Assembly: GCA_024695285.1 (NCBI GenBank)
Contig: JAILIM010000034.1
Span: 1 to 41,641, forward strand
DNA length: 41,641 nt
Direction: 5' to 3'
DNA from: Bacteroidales bacterium
Lineage (GTDB): Bacteria; Bacteroidota; Bacteroidia; Bacteroidales; UBA932
Shown: positions 31,445 to 40,004 of the stretch, one piece after another
Position numbering within the stretch: the stretch's first letter is position 1
Layout: each line of letters opens with the position of its first letter
The notes under the pieces: model-generated
Told to the model about the DNA's origin: nothing
Databases searched by the model: none
Seen by the model: only the letters and a program-made list of their open reading frames with translations
Translations under genes and position numbers: made by a program

Positions 31445-32410
31445 TTAAAAATGTGTAAATCCTTTGTAATCATTCCGTTTGCCGCCGGTCCAGCGTATCG
31501 CCGGCTCTCCGCTTTCCACAATGCGCCCGATGGCCGTCAGGCTGCCGTCCACTGCTGCTGAAGCCGCTTCGTAGGCCTCCGGAGCGACCGTGAGCAGCAG
31601 TTCGTAATCCTCTCCCCCGCCGACGGCGAGTTCGGCCGCATCCCAGCCGCGCACCGCACAGATGTCCATCAGTTCCTGAGACAGCGGCAGGCGTCGCAGG
31701 TCTATCTCCGCGCCAACTTCTGACGCCTCAAGAATATGGGGCAGGTCCGACGCGATGCCGTCGGATATGTCCATCATTGAATGCACTCCGGCAGTGGCTG
31801 CAAGAGCAATCCCCTCCCGCACCCTCGGCTCAGGATGGTAGTGGCGTTCACGAAGATAATCCACAGCATCAGGAGAATGCTCCAGAATCAGTGTTAGGCC
31901 GGCAGCGGAGTCACCAAGAGTACCTGTCACGCACACCAGGTCGCCGGGACGGGCGCCCGAGCGCGTCAATGCAGCTCCGTGCCGGCAAGAGCCGAGCAAC
32001 GTGATGTTGATGAAGAGTTTGTCCGGGGATGCGGAAGTGTCTCCGCCCAGCAGCGCCACCCCATATCGGTCCGCGAGTTCCATAAAGCCTGCGATGAAAC
32101 GCTCAACCCATTCTGAGTCGATACATCCCGGCAGGGCAATTGACAGAAAGGCCGATTCCGGCCGGCCTCCCATTGCCGCTATGTCGCTGATATTCACCGC
32201 CGCAGACTTCCAGCCCAAATCGAAAGGGCCGATATCGTCCAGAAGGAAATGCCTGTCTTCGACAAGCAAATCCGTGGTCACGAGGGTGTCCAATCCTTCC
32301 TTCTGGGGTATGACGGCACAGTCGTCACCTATTCCTATGACGCCATCCGGTACGTTGCTGCGGACTTGGGCGCTGATTCGCCCGATAAGATCGAATTCTC
32401 CTGTTTTCAT
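31445..32410 (-). CDS. thiL: Thiamine-monophosphate kinase
   Basis: 321 residues. Makes thiamine pyrophosphate from the monophosphate, the last step. GIGDDCAVI and TTDLLVEDRHF carry the metal and ATP-binding acidic residues, KSAAVNISDIAAMGG the glycine loop, MDISDGIASDL the second ATP site, and GGGEDYELL the closing motif. First gene after the TPP riboswitch, whose conserved 3' end touches the start codon. Confidence 0.95.
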   Translation of the reverse strand: MKTGEFDLIGRISAQVRSNVPDGVIGIGDDCAVIPQKEGLDTLVTTDLLVEDRHFLLDDIGPFDLGWKSAAVNISDIAAMGGRPESAFLSIALPGCIDSEWVERFIAGFMELADRYGVALLGGDTSASPDKLFINITLLGSCRHGAALTRSGARPGDLVCVTGTLGDSAAGLTLILEHSPDAVDYLRERHYHPEPRVREGIALAATAGVHSMMDISDGIASDLPHILEASEVGAEIDLRRLPLSQELMDICAVRGWDAAELAVGGGEDYELLLTVAPEAYEAASAAVDGSLTAIGRIVESGEPAIRWTGGKRNDYKGFTHF

Positions 32411-32485
32411 TTCCTTACGACGGTATGAACCGTATCAAGTTCAACGGGACTTTCTCAACCGGCGGCTGCGGGCCGGTACCCCGAA
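32411..32485 (-). ncRNA. TPP riboswitch (THI element) controlling thiLDME
   Basis: On the minus strand from 32485: TTCGGGGTACCGG, a variable loop, CCGGTTGAGA, then GTCCCGTTGAACTTGATACG and GTTCATACCGTCGTAAGGAA. This follows the consensus order GGGGTgCC - CTGAGA - ACCC - TTGAACCTGATC - GTTAAtaCc - GCGTAGGGAA. P3 pairs ACCGGC (32477-32472) with GCCGGT (32463-32458); TGAGA is at 32457-32453; CGG/CCG pair around TTCATA in the second arm. The GTAAGGAA end runs directly into the thiL ATG at 32410, so thiamine pyrophosphate probably blocks translation start rather than transcription. No terminator is visible. Confidence 0.93.
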
Positions 32486-32490
32486 CAGTG

Positions 32491-32498
32491 CAAATATA
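32491..32498 (-). promoter_or_regulatory. -7 promoter box of the thiLDME operon
   Basis: TATATTTG on the minus strand, directly after the folP stop and just ahead of the riboswitch; transcription would start near 32485. Confidence 0.75.
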
Positions 32499-32502
32499 CG
32501 TA

Positions 32503-33243
32503 TTATTTCGGAATTTCGTGAACCCGGAGTATATCGGCGCCGCCTTCTATGGCAAGGCGGTGGGCGATGTCGTTGCGACCGCGGGTGAAACGCTTGTCAG
32601 AAGCTCCGATAAGTATCTGACGGCAAAACACTTTCAATTCCGGCAGGCGCCGGAGTATCTCCCAGTTCTGGGCGCTCGTCTTGGCAAAACCCAGCCCCGG
32701 ATCAAGTATCCAGCCGGAGATGCCGTAAGATTCAGCTTTGACGGAGAATTCCTCGAAATACCTTATCAGTCCGGCGATAATGCCGTCGGGATACTCTGCA
32801 AGGGAATCCATCGTCCGGGGATTGCCGCGCTTGTGCATGGCCACGTATGTGAGGCCCAGCTCGCCGACGGCCGGAAGCATCCCGGGATCATCCTCCCCGG
32901 CAGATATGTCATTGACCACGAACGGGCCGATGACATCATAAGCCCTCCTGACTATCTCCGCGCTTGTCGTATCGATGGATATCCTGAGGCTCCCTGGCAA
33001 TTCCCTGGCAAGTAACCGAAGCGCAGGCTCCAGTCGCCTCCACTCCTCCTCCACTGGCACGTCAGCCGCGCCCGGACGGGTTGAAACAGCACCCAGGTCT
33101 ATGAATGCCGCTCCCTTGGCTGCAAATTCCTTCGCACGCTCAAGGGCCCGGGCAGCAATACGTTCCCCTTCATCATCCCACACCCTGCTCGGAGCGAAGA
33201 ACGAATCCGGAGTGAGGTTGATTATGCCCATCCACTGCACCAT
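32503..33243 (-). CDS. folP: Dihydropteroate synthase
   Basis: 246 residues, about 30 short of usual at the N-terminus. Condenses pterin pyrophosphate with p-aminobenzoate. MGIINLTPDSFF is the loop-1 signature, FIDLGAVSTRPGA replaces the usual DIGGESTRPG, SIDTTSAEI, FVVNDISAG, MHKRGNPRTM and DPGLGFAKT are present, and the closing LIGASDKRF has Asp where S-R-K is usual; Ser and Lys remain. Starts at ATG 33243 or 33231. Last gene of the operon that begins at the 39116 gene, not under the riboswitch. Confidence 0.85.
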   Translation of the reverse strand: MVQWMGIINLTPDSFFAPSRVWDDEGERIAARALERAKEFAAKGAAFIDLGAVSTRPGAADVPVEEEWRRLEPALRLLARELPGSLRISIDTTSAEIVRRAYDVIGPFVVNDISAGEDDPGMLPAVGELGLTYVAMHKRGNPRTMDSLAEYPDGIIAGLIRYFEEFSVKAESYGISGWILDPGLGFAKTSAQNWEILRRLPELKVFCRQILIGASDKRFTRGRNDIAHRLAIEGGADILRVHEIPK

Positions 33244-33258
33244 AGGCCACAAATAAGA

Positions 33259-33915
33259 TTAGCGGCGGTCCTGCCCGCAATATCCGTAGTCCCAGAACCA
33301 GTATTCGAAGCGGGTCGCCTCGAGATAAGCTTCTGTCATCCGGGCACGCGTGCCGGCATCGACCGCTTCCGCATAAGAGTCAGCTAGTTTAAGGACAGCG
33401 TTCACCCCTTCGGTGAAGGCTTCGTTGCCGTATTCCTGTATCCATTCCTTATAGGGATTGCCGTCAACGGACGCTATCCTTAGGATATGCAGGCCGACTT
33501 CATTATACACCCACATGCACGGAAGCATCGCGGCAAGGCCTATTTCCTTGCTCCCGGTGGCAAGAGCCTCGGCGGTGTGGGCGTTGTAGGCGGCGGTTAT
33601 CGGCGAGGGAAGCACCTTCGTGTCTATGCCGAACCTGTCGATAAGCAATTGATGCATAGCTTTTTCGCCCTCTATACCTTCACGGGCGAAAGCCTCGAAC
33701 ATGGCGTGCTGCTCCGGGTCGGTGATGAGGTCGGCAAGTTCGAACATCTGGCGCCCATAATTGCCAATATACAGTTCATCCTGCGCCAGATACCTGTCGA
33801 AACATTCCACGGGCAGAGTCCCGTCGGCGAGCTCCTTGATAAACGGATGACTGATGATATCGTTGTAGAACGGAAGGGCCTCAGCCCAAACTTCCTTTGT
33901 CCATGAAGTGCTCAT
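33259..33915 (-). CDS. tenA: TenA-family thiaminase II / aminopyrimidine aminohydrolase
   Basis: 218 residues. Hydrolyses aminopyrimidine breakdown products of thiamine to recover HMP. LAQDELYIGNYGRQM has the substrate Asp and Tyr, AMLPCMWVYNEVG the catalytic Cys, and WIQEYGNEAF the C-terminal helices. Start ATG 33915. Although it serves thiamine salvage, it lies upstream of the thi promoter and riboswitch, six bases behind a peptidase gene, so it is not TPP-controlled by that element. Confidence 0.92.
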   Translation of the reverse strand: MSTSWTKEVWAEALPFYNDIISHPFIKELADGTLPVECFDRYLAQDELYIGNYGRQMFELADLITDPEQHAMFEAFAREGIEGEKAMHQLLIDRFGIDTKVLPSPITAAYNAHTAEALATGSKEIGLAAMLPCMWVYNEVGLHILRIASVDGNPYKEWIQEYGNEAFTEGVNAVLKLADSYAEAVDAGTRARMTEAYLEATRFEYWFWDYGYCGQDRR

Positions 33916-33921
33916 AATCAA

Positions 33922-35328
33922 CTATTCTTCAGGCATATACATAGGATCCCAGGCGGGCAGCATGACGGGCTTCTGCTGAAGCATCTGCAGCACGTCGGCA
34001 GGAACGAAACGGCGCTCGACCACGAGACGGAACATATACTCGTTGAACCATTCGTCGGTCATGATGATGTTGCCTTGGTAGCCGCTGGCGGCTCCCCAGC
34101 TGTTTTCGACCATCCACTTGACAGGCTTCCCGTCCTTGAGGTCCACGGCAATGAGCGTCATTGCGTGGCTGGAGCCGCTGGCATGGGTCTGGATGCGCTC
34201 CTTCTTGTCCATCGTGAAGGGCACTCCGAGCAGGGACTCATAGTCATAGTTGGCCAGGTCGGCCACTCCCTTCTTGCGGTCCAGGAACTTGCCGACGTCG
34301 CAGCTGAAATACATAGCCACGTCCGCCTTGATTGATGCTATGGCCATCTCCTTGATGCGTTCGATGGGAAGATTGACATAGAGCCAGTTCTGGCCGTCGT
34401 ACATGTGGCGGTCGTACTGAATCTCATATACCTTGCCGTATTCGCGGCTGGGGTCGTTCATCAGCATAACATAGTCGCCCTCCAGGTCGTAGCCGAGCAA
34501 CTCCTTGTAGAACTGGACGGGCGTGACGGTCTTTCCTTTCCATTCGAATTCTGCAGGAGGCACGCCGAGGCACAGGGACAGCACGTGGTAAACGTCCTTC
34601 AGCATGGACACCTTCTCCTCTTTGAGCAGGGCCAGTATGCTTTCCGAATGCTTCTGTGCCTTTGCCGCGCTGCGGGGAGCGTTGAGCATGCCCTGTTCCC
34701 ACATGTCGCGCAGCCTGAGGCCGTCCTGACGCAGGAGATTGGCCAGGTGCATGCGCATCTGGGATGTGGAGTTGGCTACGGCAGTTTCGGGCATCACGTC
34801 CGCAGGCACGAGGCCGTATTTGGTGACCAGGTTGGCTACGCCGGTGAATGTGCCGCCGTCACTGATCGGGTGCTCGAAGAGCCAGTCCACCTCCCGGTCG
34901 CCTGCAGGCTTGTCGCGCGTGTCGATGACGGCCTGCAGGAACAGGTTGGCCTTTTCCAGCTGGTCCCAGAAGAAACAGTAGTTTTGGCTGAACTGGAAGT
35001 CGCCGAGGTCCCACTTCGTGATGGCTGCGGCGCGGAGCACGTTGAGGCCCGTGAAGAGCCAGCAGCGTCCGCTGGACTTCTGGTCGGTGATACCTATGGT
35101 TTTGACCCTGTCGCTGAATCCGGTGTCGATCATCGCAGCATTTTCGGCGTTGATGGCCAGGGTGTTGATGGGGGCCTGCCCTATGGCGTTGCGGAGGGCT
35201 TTGTCGGTGCTGCTTCCGCTCCATCCGGTGCTGATTTCCGAAAGCATTTCAGGGGTGATGCCACCGGGGGCCTGTGCTGCTGCCGCGATGCTCATCAGCG
35301 CCAGCGCAAGTGTCAGTCTGATTTTCAT
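33922..35328 (-). CDS. Exported C1B cysteine peptidase (aminopeptidase C / bleomycin hydrolase family)
   Basis: 468 residues. Signal peptide MKIRLTLALALMSIAAAAQA directs export, unlike the cytoplasmic PepC of lactic bacteria. Papain-like triad: Cys in TDQKSSGRCWLFTGLN (about residue 89), His in GSSHAMTLIAV, Asn in MVENSWGAASG. FSQNYCFFWDQLEKAN is a C1B signature. The C-terminal PMYMPEE tail, which in the family guards the active site and makes it an aminopeptidase, is longer here than a single Lys/Ala. ATGA overlap with alr. Confidence 0.9.
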   Translation of the reverse strand: MKIRLTLALALMSIAAAAQAPGGITPEMLSEISTGWSGSSTDKALRNAIGQAPINTLAINAENAAMIDTGFSDRVKTIGITDQKSSGRCWLFTGLNVLRAAAITKWDLGDFQFSQNYCFFWDQLEKANLFLQAVIDTRDKPAGDREVDWLFEHPISDGGTFTGVANLVTKYGLVPADVMPETAVANSTSQMRMHLANLLRQDGLRLRDMWEQGMLNAPRSAAKAQKHSESILALLKEEKVSMLKDVYHVLSLCLGVPPAEFEWKGKTVTPVQFYKELLGYDLEGDYVMLMNDPSREYGKVYEIQYDRHMYDGQNWLYVNLPIERIKEMAIASIKADVAMYFSCDVGKFLDRKKGVADLANYDYESLLGVPFTMDKKERIQTHASGSSHAMTLIAVDLKDGKPVKWMVENSWGAASGYQGNIIMTDEWFNEYMFRLVVERRFVPADVLQMLQQKPVMLPAWDPMYMPEE

Positions 35329-36431
35329 TTGCGTACTATTATCCTTTCGATGCGGCGGGGCACCGATGTGAGTATTTCATAAGGAATCGTGCCCAGTTTT
35401 GCGGCGATTTCGCTGACCGTAGGGTCGGAGCCGAAGATTGTCACGGTGTCGCCGGGCTCGCAGGGTATGCCGGTCACGTCCAGCATGCACATGTCCATGC
35501 AGATGTTGCCTATGGTCGGGGCGCGGTGCCCGCAGACGCTGAAACTGGCGTTCCCGCATCCGAGGTGCCTGTTGATGCCGTCCGCATATCCGACGGGGAT
35601 GGTCGCTATACGCGTGCCCTCCGGGGACACGATACCGTGCCTTCCGTAACCTATGGTGCCGCTGCTCAAGGTCTTGATCTGAAGGATTTTGACCTTTAAA
35701 CTGGCGACCGGGGAGAGGTGGACGTCCGGAAGCGCGCTTATGCCGTAGATGCCTATTCCCAGGCGCACCATGTCGTGCTGGAACTGAGGAAAGCGTTCGA
35801 TGCCGGCGGAGTTGAGCACATGCCACATCGGCCTGTAGCCTATGGCATCGCCTATGGAAGAAGCACCATGTTCGAACAAACGTATCTGGCCGAGGGTGAA
35901 CTCGTCTTCTGAAGGGTCTTCGGCAGCAGCCAGGTGGGAATACACTGAACGCACCCGCACTTCATCGTGGCTCAGCAGGAACTCGGTCAGGGCAGGGATT
36001 TCTTCAGGCACGAAGCCCAGGCGGTGCATGCCTGTGTCAAGTTTTATGTGGATGGGGAAACCCTTGATGCCGCGGGCTTTGAGGGTGTCGCAGAGGGCGC
36101 TGAGGGTATAGAGATTGGGAATACCGGGCTCAAGTTTGTAGTCTATGATTTCCGGGAAAAAGTCTGTGCCTGCAGTCAGCACCAGCACCGGCATGGAAAC
36201 GCCGGCGCGGCGCAGTTCAACGCCCTCTACGGGAAGAGCAACTGCGAGATAGTCAGCGCCTTCCTGTTGCATCATCGAGGCAAACTCGACGGCTCCGTGG
36301 CCGTAGGCGTTGGCCTTGACCAGCACGAGCAGCTTGGTCGCAGGCTTCAGCAACGACCTGAAATAGCGGTAGTTGCGGCGGGCGGCGGGCAGGCTCAGCT
36401 CCAGGCGTGAAAAATCGTTCTCTCCTGGCAT
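35325..36431 (-). CDS. alr: Alanine racemase
   Basis: 368 residues. Makes D-alanine for peptidoglycan. VLVKANAYGHGA holds the PLP lysine (Lys39), HIKLDTGMHRLGF the substrate-pocket Arg, HVLNSAGIERF and YGISALP follow, IPVGYADGINR the second catalytic Tyr region and IGNICMDMCMLDV the dimer-contact motif. Start ATG 36431, seven bases after the HAD gene stop. Confidence 0.95.
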   Translation of the reverse strand: MPGENDFSRLELSLPAARRNYRYFRSLLKPATKLLVLVKANAYGHGAVEFASMMQQEGADYLAVALPVEGVELRRAGVSMPVLVLTAGTDFFPEIIDYKLEPGIPNLYTLSALCDTLKARGIKGFPIHIKLDTGMHRLGFVPEEIPALTEFLLSHDEVRVRSVYSHLAAAEDPSEDEFTLGQIRLFEHGASSIGDAIGYRPMWHVLNSAGIERFPQFQHDMVRLGIGIYGISALPDVHLSPVASLKVKILQIKTLSSGTIGYGRHGIVSPEGTRIATIPVGYADGINRHLGCGNASFSVCGHRAPTIGNICMDMCMLDVTGIPCEPGDTVTIFGSDPTVSEIAAKLGTIPYEILTSVPRRIERIIVRK

Positions 36432-36438
36432 CTTACTC

Positions 36439-37338
36439 TTATTTACGGCTCTCGACGAGCAGGTCGCCAAGTTCGGCGACGTCCCTGACTATGAAGTCGG
36501 GAGCATAGAATTCAGGGGTCTCTCCGCGGACTTCGCACGCCTTTTCGTCTGCGGCCACATCCAGGGCGGTCTGCAGCGTGGTCTCGCCGCTAAGCACCAG
36601 ACAGCCGACGGCGGAGGCGTTGTGGGCCATTGCGGTGTCGGTGTAGATACGGTCGCCGGCCATCAGGATTTCCTCGGGCTGGAGACCGTGGCGGAGACGT
36701 ATGCCGTCCAGCATTGTCGGATCCGGCTTGCCGAGCACTATGTCAGGCTTGCGGCCGGTGGCGTGTTCAATGCACTTCTGCAGCGAACCGCAGTCGACGA
36801 GTATCGTGGGCTGGTCGGTCGGGCACACGCGGTCGGGGTTCGTGGCCACGTAGGGTATGCCCTGTGACGCCCACCAGGAAGCACGGCAGAGACGGGAATA
36901 GACCAGTGTGGGATCGAAGGCCACCACAAGCACGTCGGGGCGGTCGTCGGCGCTGTCTTCGCAGGACTCGAAACCGGCCTTCTCGAACTGGGTGATCATG
37001 GAAGGGGTCCCGAGCATGAAGAGGCGCTTGGCGTGCGGCCATTTCAGCTTTATGTAGTCGATTGCGGCAAGGGAGGTCGTGTACATGTTGTCCTCCCCCG
37101 CTTCTATTCCCATTCCGGCAAGCTTCTTCAAGTAGTCGGCCACGGACTTGGTGGGGTTGTTGGTCAGGAAGGAGTAGCTGATGCCGGCCTTGGTGAGCCT
37201 GGCCAGGAAGTCTATTGTGTACGGGAATATGTTGTTGCCCAGATAGATGGTGCCGTCCATGTCAAGGGCCACATGCTTGACACGGGACAGTTTGGAGCGC
37301 TGGGCGGCGGTCAGTGTCTTGTTGTAGTTTTCCATCAT
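36439..37338 (-). CDS. HAD-IIA family sugar-phosphate phosphatase (NagD-like)
   Basis: 299 residues. ALDMDGTIYLG (nucleophile and acid/base Asp), FLTNNPTKS (motif II Thr), LGKPDPTMLDG (motif III Lys) and LMAGDRIYTDTAMA (motif IV Asp) are all present, with the IIA cap between. The family removes phosphate from small sugar or nucleotide phosphates; here substrate is unknown. Two successive Met codons are possible starts; the first overlaps the preceding stop (ATGA). Confidence 0.88.
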   Translation of the reverse strand: MMENYNKTLTAAQRSKLSRVKHVALDMDGTIYLGNNIFPYTIDFLARLTKAGISYSFLTNNPTKSVADYLKKLAGMGIEAGEDNMYTTSLAAIDYIKLKWPHAKRLFMLGTPSMITQFEKAGFESCEDSADDRPDVLVVAFDPTLVYSRLCRASWWASQGIPYVATNPDRVCPTDQPTILVDCGSLQKCIEHATGRKPDIVLGKPDPTMLDGIRLRHGLQPEEILMAGDRIYTDTAMAHNASAVGCLVLSGETTLQTALDVAADEKACEVRGETPEFYAPDFIVRDVAELGDLLVESRK

Positions 37339-39116
37339 TCGGCAAATGCTACGATTTCACCCTTGACGACATCCTTGCCCTGGGGGGCGGTGACGGCGAC
37401 TATGCGGCCATCTGCAGCCGGGATGATTTCCTCCATTCCGTACCAGGTCTGGACGTAGCCGCAAGGGACGCCGGCCTCGACTTTGGTGCCGGCAACTGGA
37501 GCTGCGGAAGCGTCCTCGACGTCTATCTGCCAGAGTATCTTGCCCTTGGCGGGAGCCTGGACCGGAATGGCGCGGGGGTATTTCTCGGTATACTTTTCAA
37601 TGTCGAACGCGGGCATCTCGACCACTGGACGCTTGACGTTTATGGGAGCTCCGGCCTTTGCCTTCAGTTCCTCCAGGTCGTGCTCGAAACGCTCCTTTGC
37701 GATGCCGCTCTTGTAGTCGCGGTACTGACGCTCGTGCATGGCCATCTCGAAGAGTTCCTCGTCGTCTTCGCCGCAGTCCCAGCCCTCTTCCTTCATCATC
37801 TCGCGGAACTTGGGAAGTTCGTCGGGATACTCGTCCTGGGGATTGCCGGTGTAGAATTCGAAGCCCTTTTCCTTAGCCAGTTCGATGATTTCGGGGGCGA
37901 GGGGGCCTGGCAGCTTACCCATCTTGCCGAGTATCATGCCCCAGGTGTCCTTGTCGATGGTACTGAAACGGGGCTTGCCCTGTGCCATTGCGAACAGGTT
38001 CATCAGGGCAGTGTTCTTGACATACTGGCTGAACGGAGTCACGAGGGGCGGATAGCCGAGGCGCGGCCACACATACTCGACCTCGCTGAACAGACGTACC
38101 ATGAGGGTGTCAATGGAGCTCTCAGGCTTGCCGGAGGCCTTTTCGGCCGCGTTGATTGCAGCCTTGAAGCCCATGAGGTCGGCCATCATGGAGCCCATCA
38201 TTCCGCCGGGCAGGCCGCAGCCCACGAGGAGGGAGGTCATCCTCGCGTTGCTGGGATTGATCCAGTAGCCGAGGAAGTCGTCGATGAATTCCTGGGTCAG
38301 GGCGCGGACCTGCATGTATGCGTCCATGTTGATGTCCTTGACAAGGAATCCGTCAGCGCGGAGCATCTGCTGTATGGTGATCACGTCCGGGTGGACCTTG
38401 CCCCAGGACAGGGGTTCTACGGCCACGTCGAGGTAGTCGGCGCCGGCCCTGGCCACTTCCAGCATGGATGCCGCGGAAAAGCCGGGGCCAGTGTGGCCGT
38501 GGTACTGAACCTTGATATGGGGATATTTTGTCTTGATGTCCTTGACGAGTTCGCCGAGCACGGTCGGGCGGCCGACGCCAGCCATATCCTTGAGGCAGAT
38601 TTCGTCGGTGCCGTATTCGACCAGGTGCTTGACGACGTCCATGTAGTATTCGACGGTGTGGACGGGTGAATGCGTTATGGAAAGCGCCGCCTGGGAAATC
38701 ATACCGGCTTTCTTGGCATATTCGACGCTGAGGCGGAGGTTGCGGTGGTCGTTGAGGCCGCAGAATGAACGGGCGATATCGGTGCCCTGGGCCTTCTTGA
38801 CCCTGAACATAAGCTCGCGGACGTCGGCCGGTACGGGATTCATTCTCAGGGCGTTGAGGCCTCGCTCGAGCATGTGGGTCTGGATGCCGGCCTTGTGGAA
38901 GGGAGCGGTCCAGACACGGACCGAGTGGTTGGGGTTCTCGCCGTAGAGGAGGTTCACCTGTTCAAAGGCGCCGCCGTTGGTCTCCACGCGGTCGAAGCAT
39001 CCCATGTCGATGATGGCAGGCGCCACGCGGACTAGTTGGTCCGCCCTGGGCTGGTATTTGCCCGACGACTGCCACATATCTCTATAGACAAGGGAAAAAG
39101 ATATTTCTTTAGCCAT
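37335..39116 (-). CDS. Oxaloacetate decarboxylase alpha / pyruvate carboxylase B-like carboxyltransferase, biotin lysine absent
   Basis: 593 residues. The DRE-TIM carboxyltransferase domain (1-300) has LVYRDMWQSSGKY (metal Asp), the carboxylated Lys in EICLKDMAG and metal His in QYHGHTGPG. A conserved PYC/OADA domain follows (to about 480). The final 75 residues have the biotinyl-domain fold (PVQAPAKGKILW; AADGRIVAVTAP; GKDVVKGEIVAF), but where AMKME is expected it reads TWYGMEE: the biotin Lys is Gly. It therefore cannot be biotinylated there, and may use another protein as carrier. The N-terminal ATG follows a promoter at 39141. I recall similar sequences in other Bacteroidetes, so this may be a lineage feature. 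Confidence 0.87.
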   Translation of the reverse strand: MAKEISFSLVYRDMWQSSGKYQPRADQLVRVAPAIIDMGCFDRVETNGGAFEQVNLLYGENPNHSVRVWTAPFHKAGIQTHMLERGLNALRMNPVPADVRELMFRVKKAQGTDIARSFCGLNDHRNLRLSVEYAKKAGMISQAALSITHSPVHTVEYYMDVVKHLVEYGTDEICLKDMAGVGRPTVLGELVKDIKTKYPHIKVQYHGHTGPGFSAASMLEVARAGADYLDVAVEPLSWGKVHPDVITIQQMLRADGFLVKDINMDAYMQVRALTQEFIDDFLGYWINPSNARMTSLLVGCGLPGGMMGSMMADLMGFKAAINAAEKASGKPESSIDTLMVRLFSEVEYVWPRLGYPPLVTPFSQYVKNTALMNLFAMAQGKPRFSTIDKDTWGMILGKMGKLPGPLAPEIIELAKEKGFEFYTGNPQDEYPDELPKFREMMKEEGWDCGEDDEELFEMAMHERQYRDYKSGIAKERFEHDLEELKAKAGAPINVKRPVVEMPAFDIEKYTEKYPRAIPVQAPAKGKILWQIDVEDASAAPVAGTKVEAGVPCGYVQTWYGMEEIIPAADGRIVAVTAPQGKDVVKGEIVAFAE

Positions 39117-39140
39117 AGTTTTCTATAAAAATTCGAATCA

Positions 39141-39148
39141 CAAATATA
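39141..39148 (-). promoter_or_regulatory. -7 promoter box of the long operon ending with folP
   Basis: TATATTTG on the minus strand, 24 bases before ATG 39116. Confidence 0.7.
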
Positions 39149-39206
39149 ATAATTCTTGCGGGATTCTTAAAAAATCGTAAATATCTGAGGGGTCCGGTGG
39201 ATTTCT

Positions 39207-39238
39207 TTTGGCGGTTGCGCGCTATGGGTATAACTTTG
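39207..39238 (+). promoter_or_regulatory. Promoter of radC
   Basis: TTTG (39207-39210), 20 bases, TAACTTTG (39231-39238), a full consensus match. The leader to ATG 39292 is about 47 bases. Confidence 0.75.
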
Positions 39239-39291
39239 CAGTGCATTCTTATAGTTTAAGTTTTAATGGGTGGGCGGGTGGGATTCAGACT

Positions 39292-39969
39292 ATGAAGATA
39301 CTTGATATGTGTGAGGCGGAAAGGCCTCGGGAGAAATTGTTCGACAAAGGGCCGGAAGCACTGGCAGACGGCGAGCTGCTGGCCATCCTCCTGCGCACGG
39401 GCAGCCGCGGCGAAAGCGCGCTGGACCTTGGCCAGAAACTTCTTGGGATGGTCGGCGGCAGCCTGTCAGGACTGTTCACATGCGACGCCGATTATCTCGC
39501 CTCGGTGTCAGGAGTGGGCACGCCCAAAGCGGCCGCCCTGCTTGCCGCGTTCGAACTCGGCCGCCGCTTTGTCCAGCAGGCCGACGACCCCGGCGAGAAG
39601 ATCAAACACCCCCGGCAGGTCTACAGGCGCATGCTCCCCCGTCTCAAGGGGCTTAAGCACGAAGAATGCTGGCTGGTCCTGCTCGACGGCAAAAGCGTGA
39701 TAAGAAGAATTCAGAAAATGACCGTCGGCGGCGCGGCGGCCACCATCATCGATATCCCGTCCATCCTCGGAAAAGCCGTCCAGAACGGCGCGAAATACAT
39801 AATCCTCGTCCACAACCACCCAAGCGGCTCCCCTATGCCCAGCATTTCAGACATACGCGAAACAGCCGCTCTCCGCGAGGCCTGCTCCGCCTGCTCCATC
39901 AAGCTCCTGGACCACATTATCATCTCCGATGAACATTTTTACAGCTTCGATGAAGAAAAATTGTTTTGA
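39292..39969 (+). CDS. radC: RadC family JAB/MPN-domain protein
   Basis: 225 residues, full length. An N-terminal helix-hairpin-helix (LASVSGVGTPKAAALLAAFELG) precedes a JAB domain with the metalloprotease-like motif VHNHPSGSPMPSISD, where two His and Asp bind zinc. Despite the name its role in DNA repair is doubtful; relatives occur in mobile elements. Start ATG 39292 follows from the promoter position; the earlier frame extension overlaps the promoter. Confidence 0.93.
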   Translation: MKILDMCEAERPREKLFDKGPEALADGELLAILLRTGSRGESALDLGQKLLGMVGGSLSGLFTCDADYLASVSGVGTPKAAALLAAFELGRRFVQQADDPGEKIKHPRQVYRRMLPRLKGLKHEECWLVLLDGKSVIRRIQKMTVGGAAATIIDIPSILGKAVQNGAKYIILVHNHPSGSPMPSISDIRETAALREACSACSIKLLDHIIISDEHFYSFDEEKLF

Positions 39970-39985
39970 AATTAAAAAAAGTTAG

Positions 39986-39993
39986 TATATTTG
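39986..39993 (+). promoter_or_regulatory. -7 promoter box of tRNA-Ala
   Basis: TATATTTG ends 11 bases before the tRNA. TTTG at 39965-39968 is a possible -33 box with short spacing (17). Confidence 0.6.
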
Positions 39994-40004
39994 CAGTCCC
40001 AAAC

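Noticed and set aside
37314..38669. A 451-codon open frame on the plus strand opposite the carboxyltransferase gene
   Set aside because: Composition rich in His, Val, Gly and Leu follows the codon pattern of the minus-strand gene; no family features and no promoter. The minus gene is clearly real.
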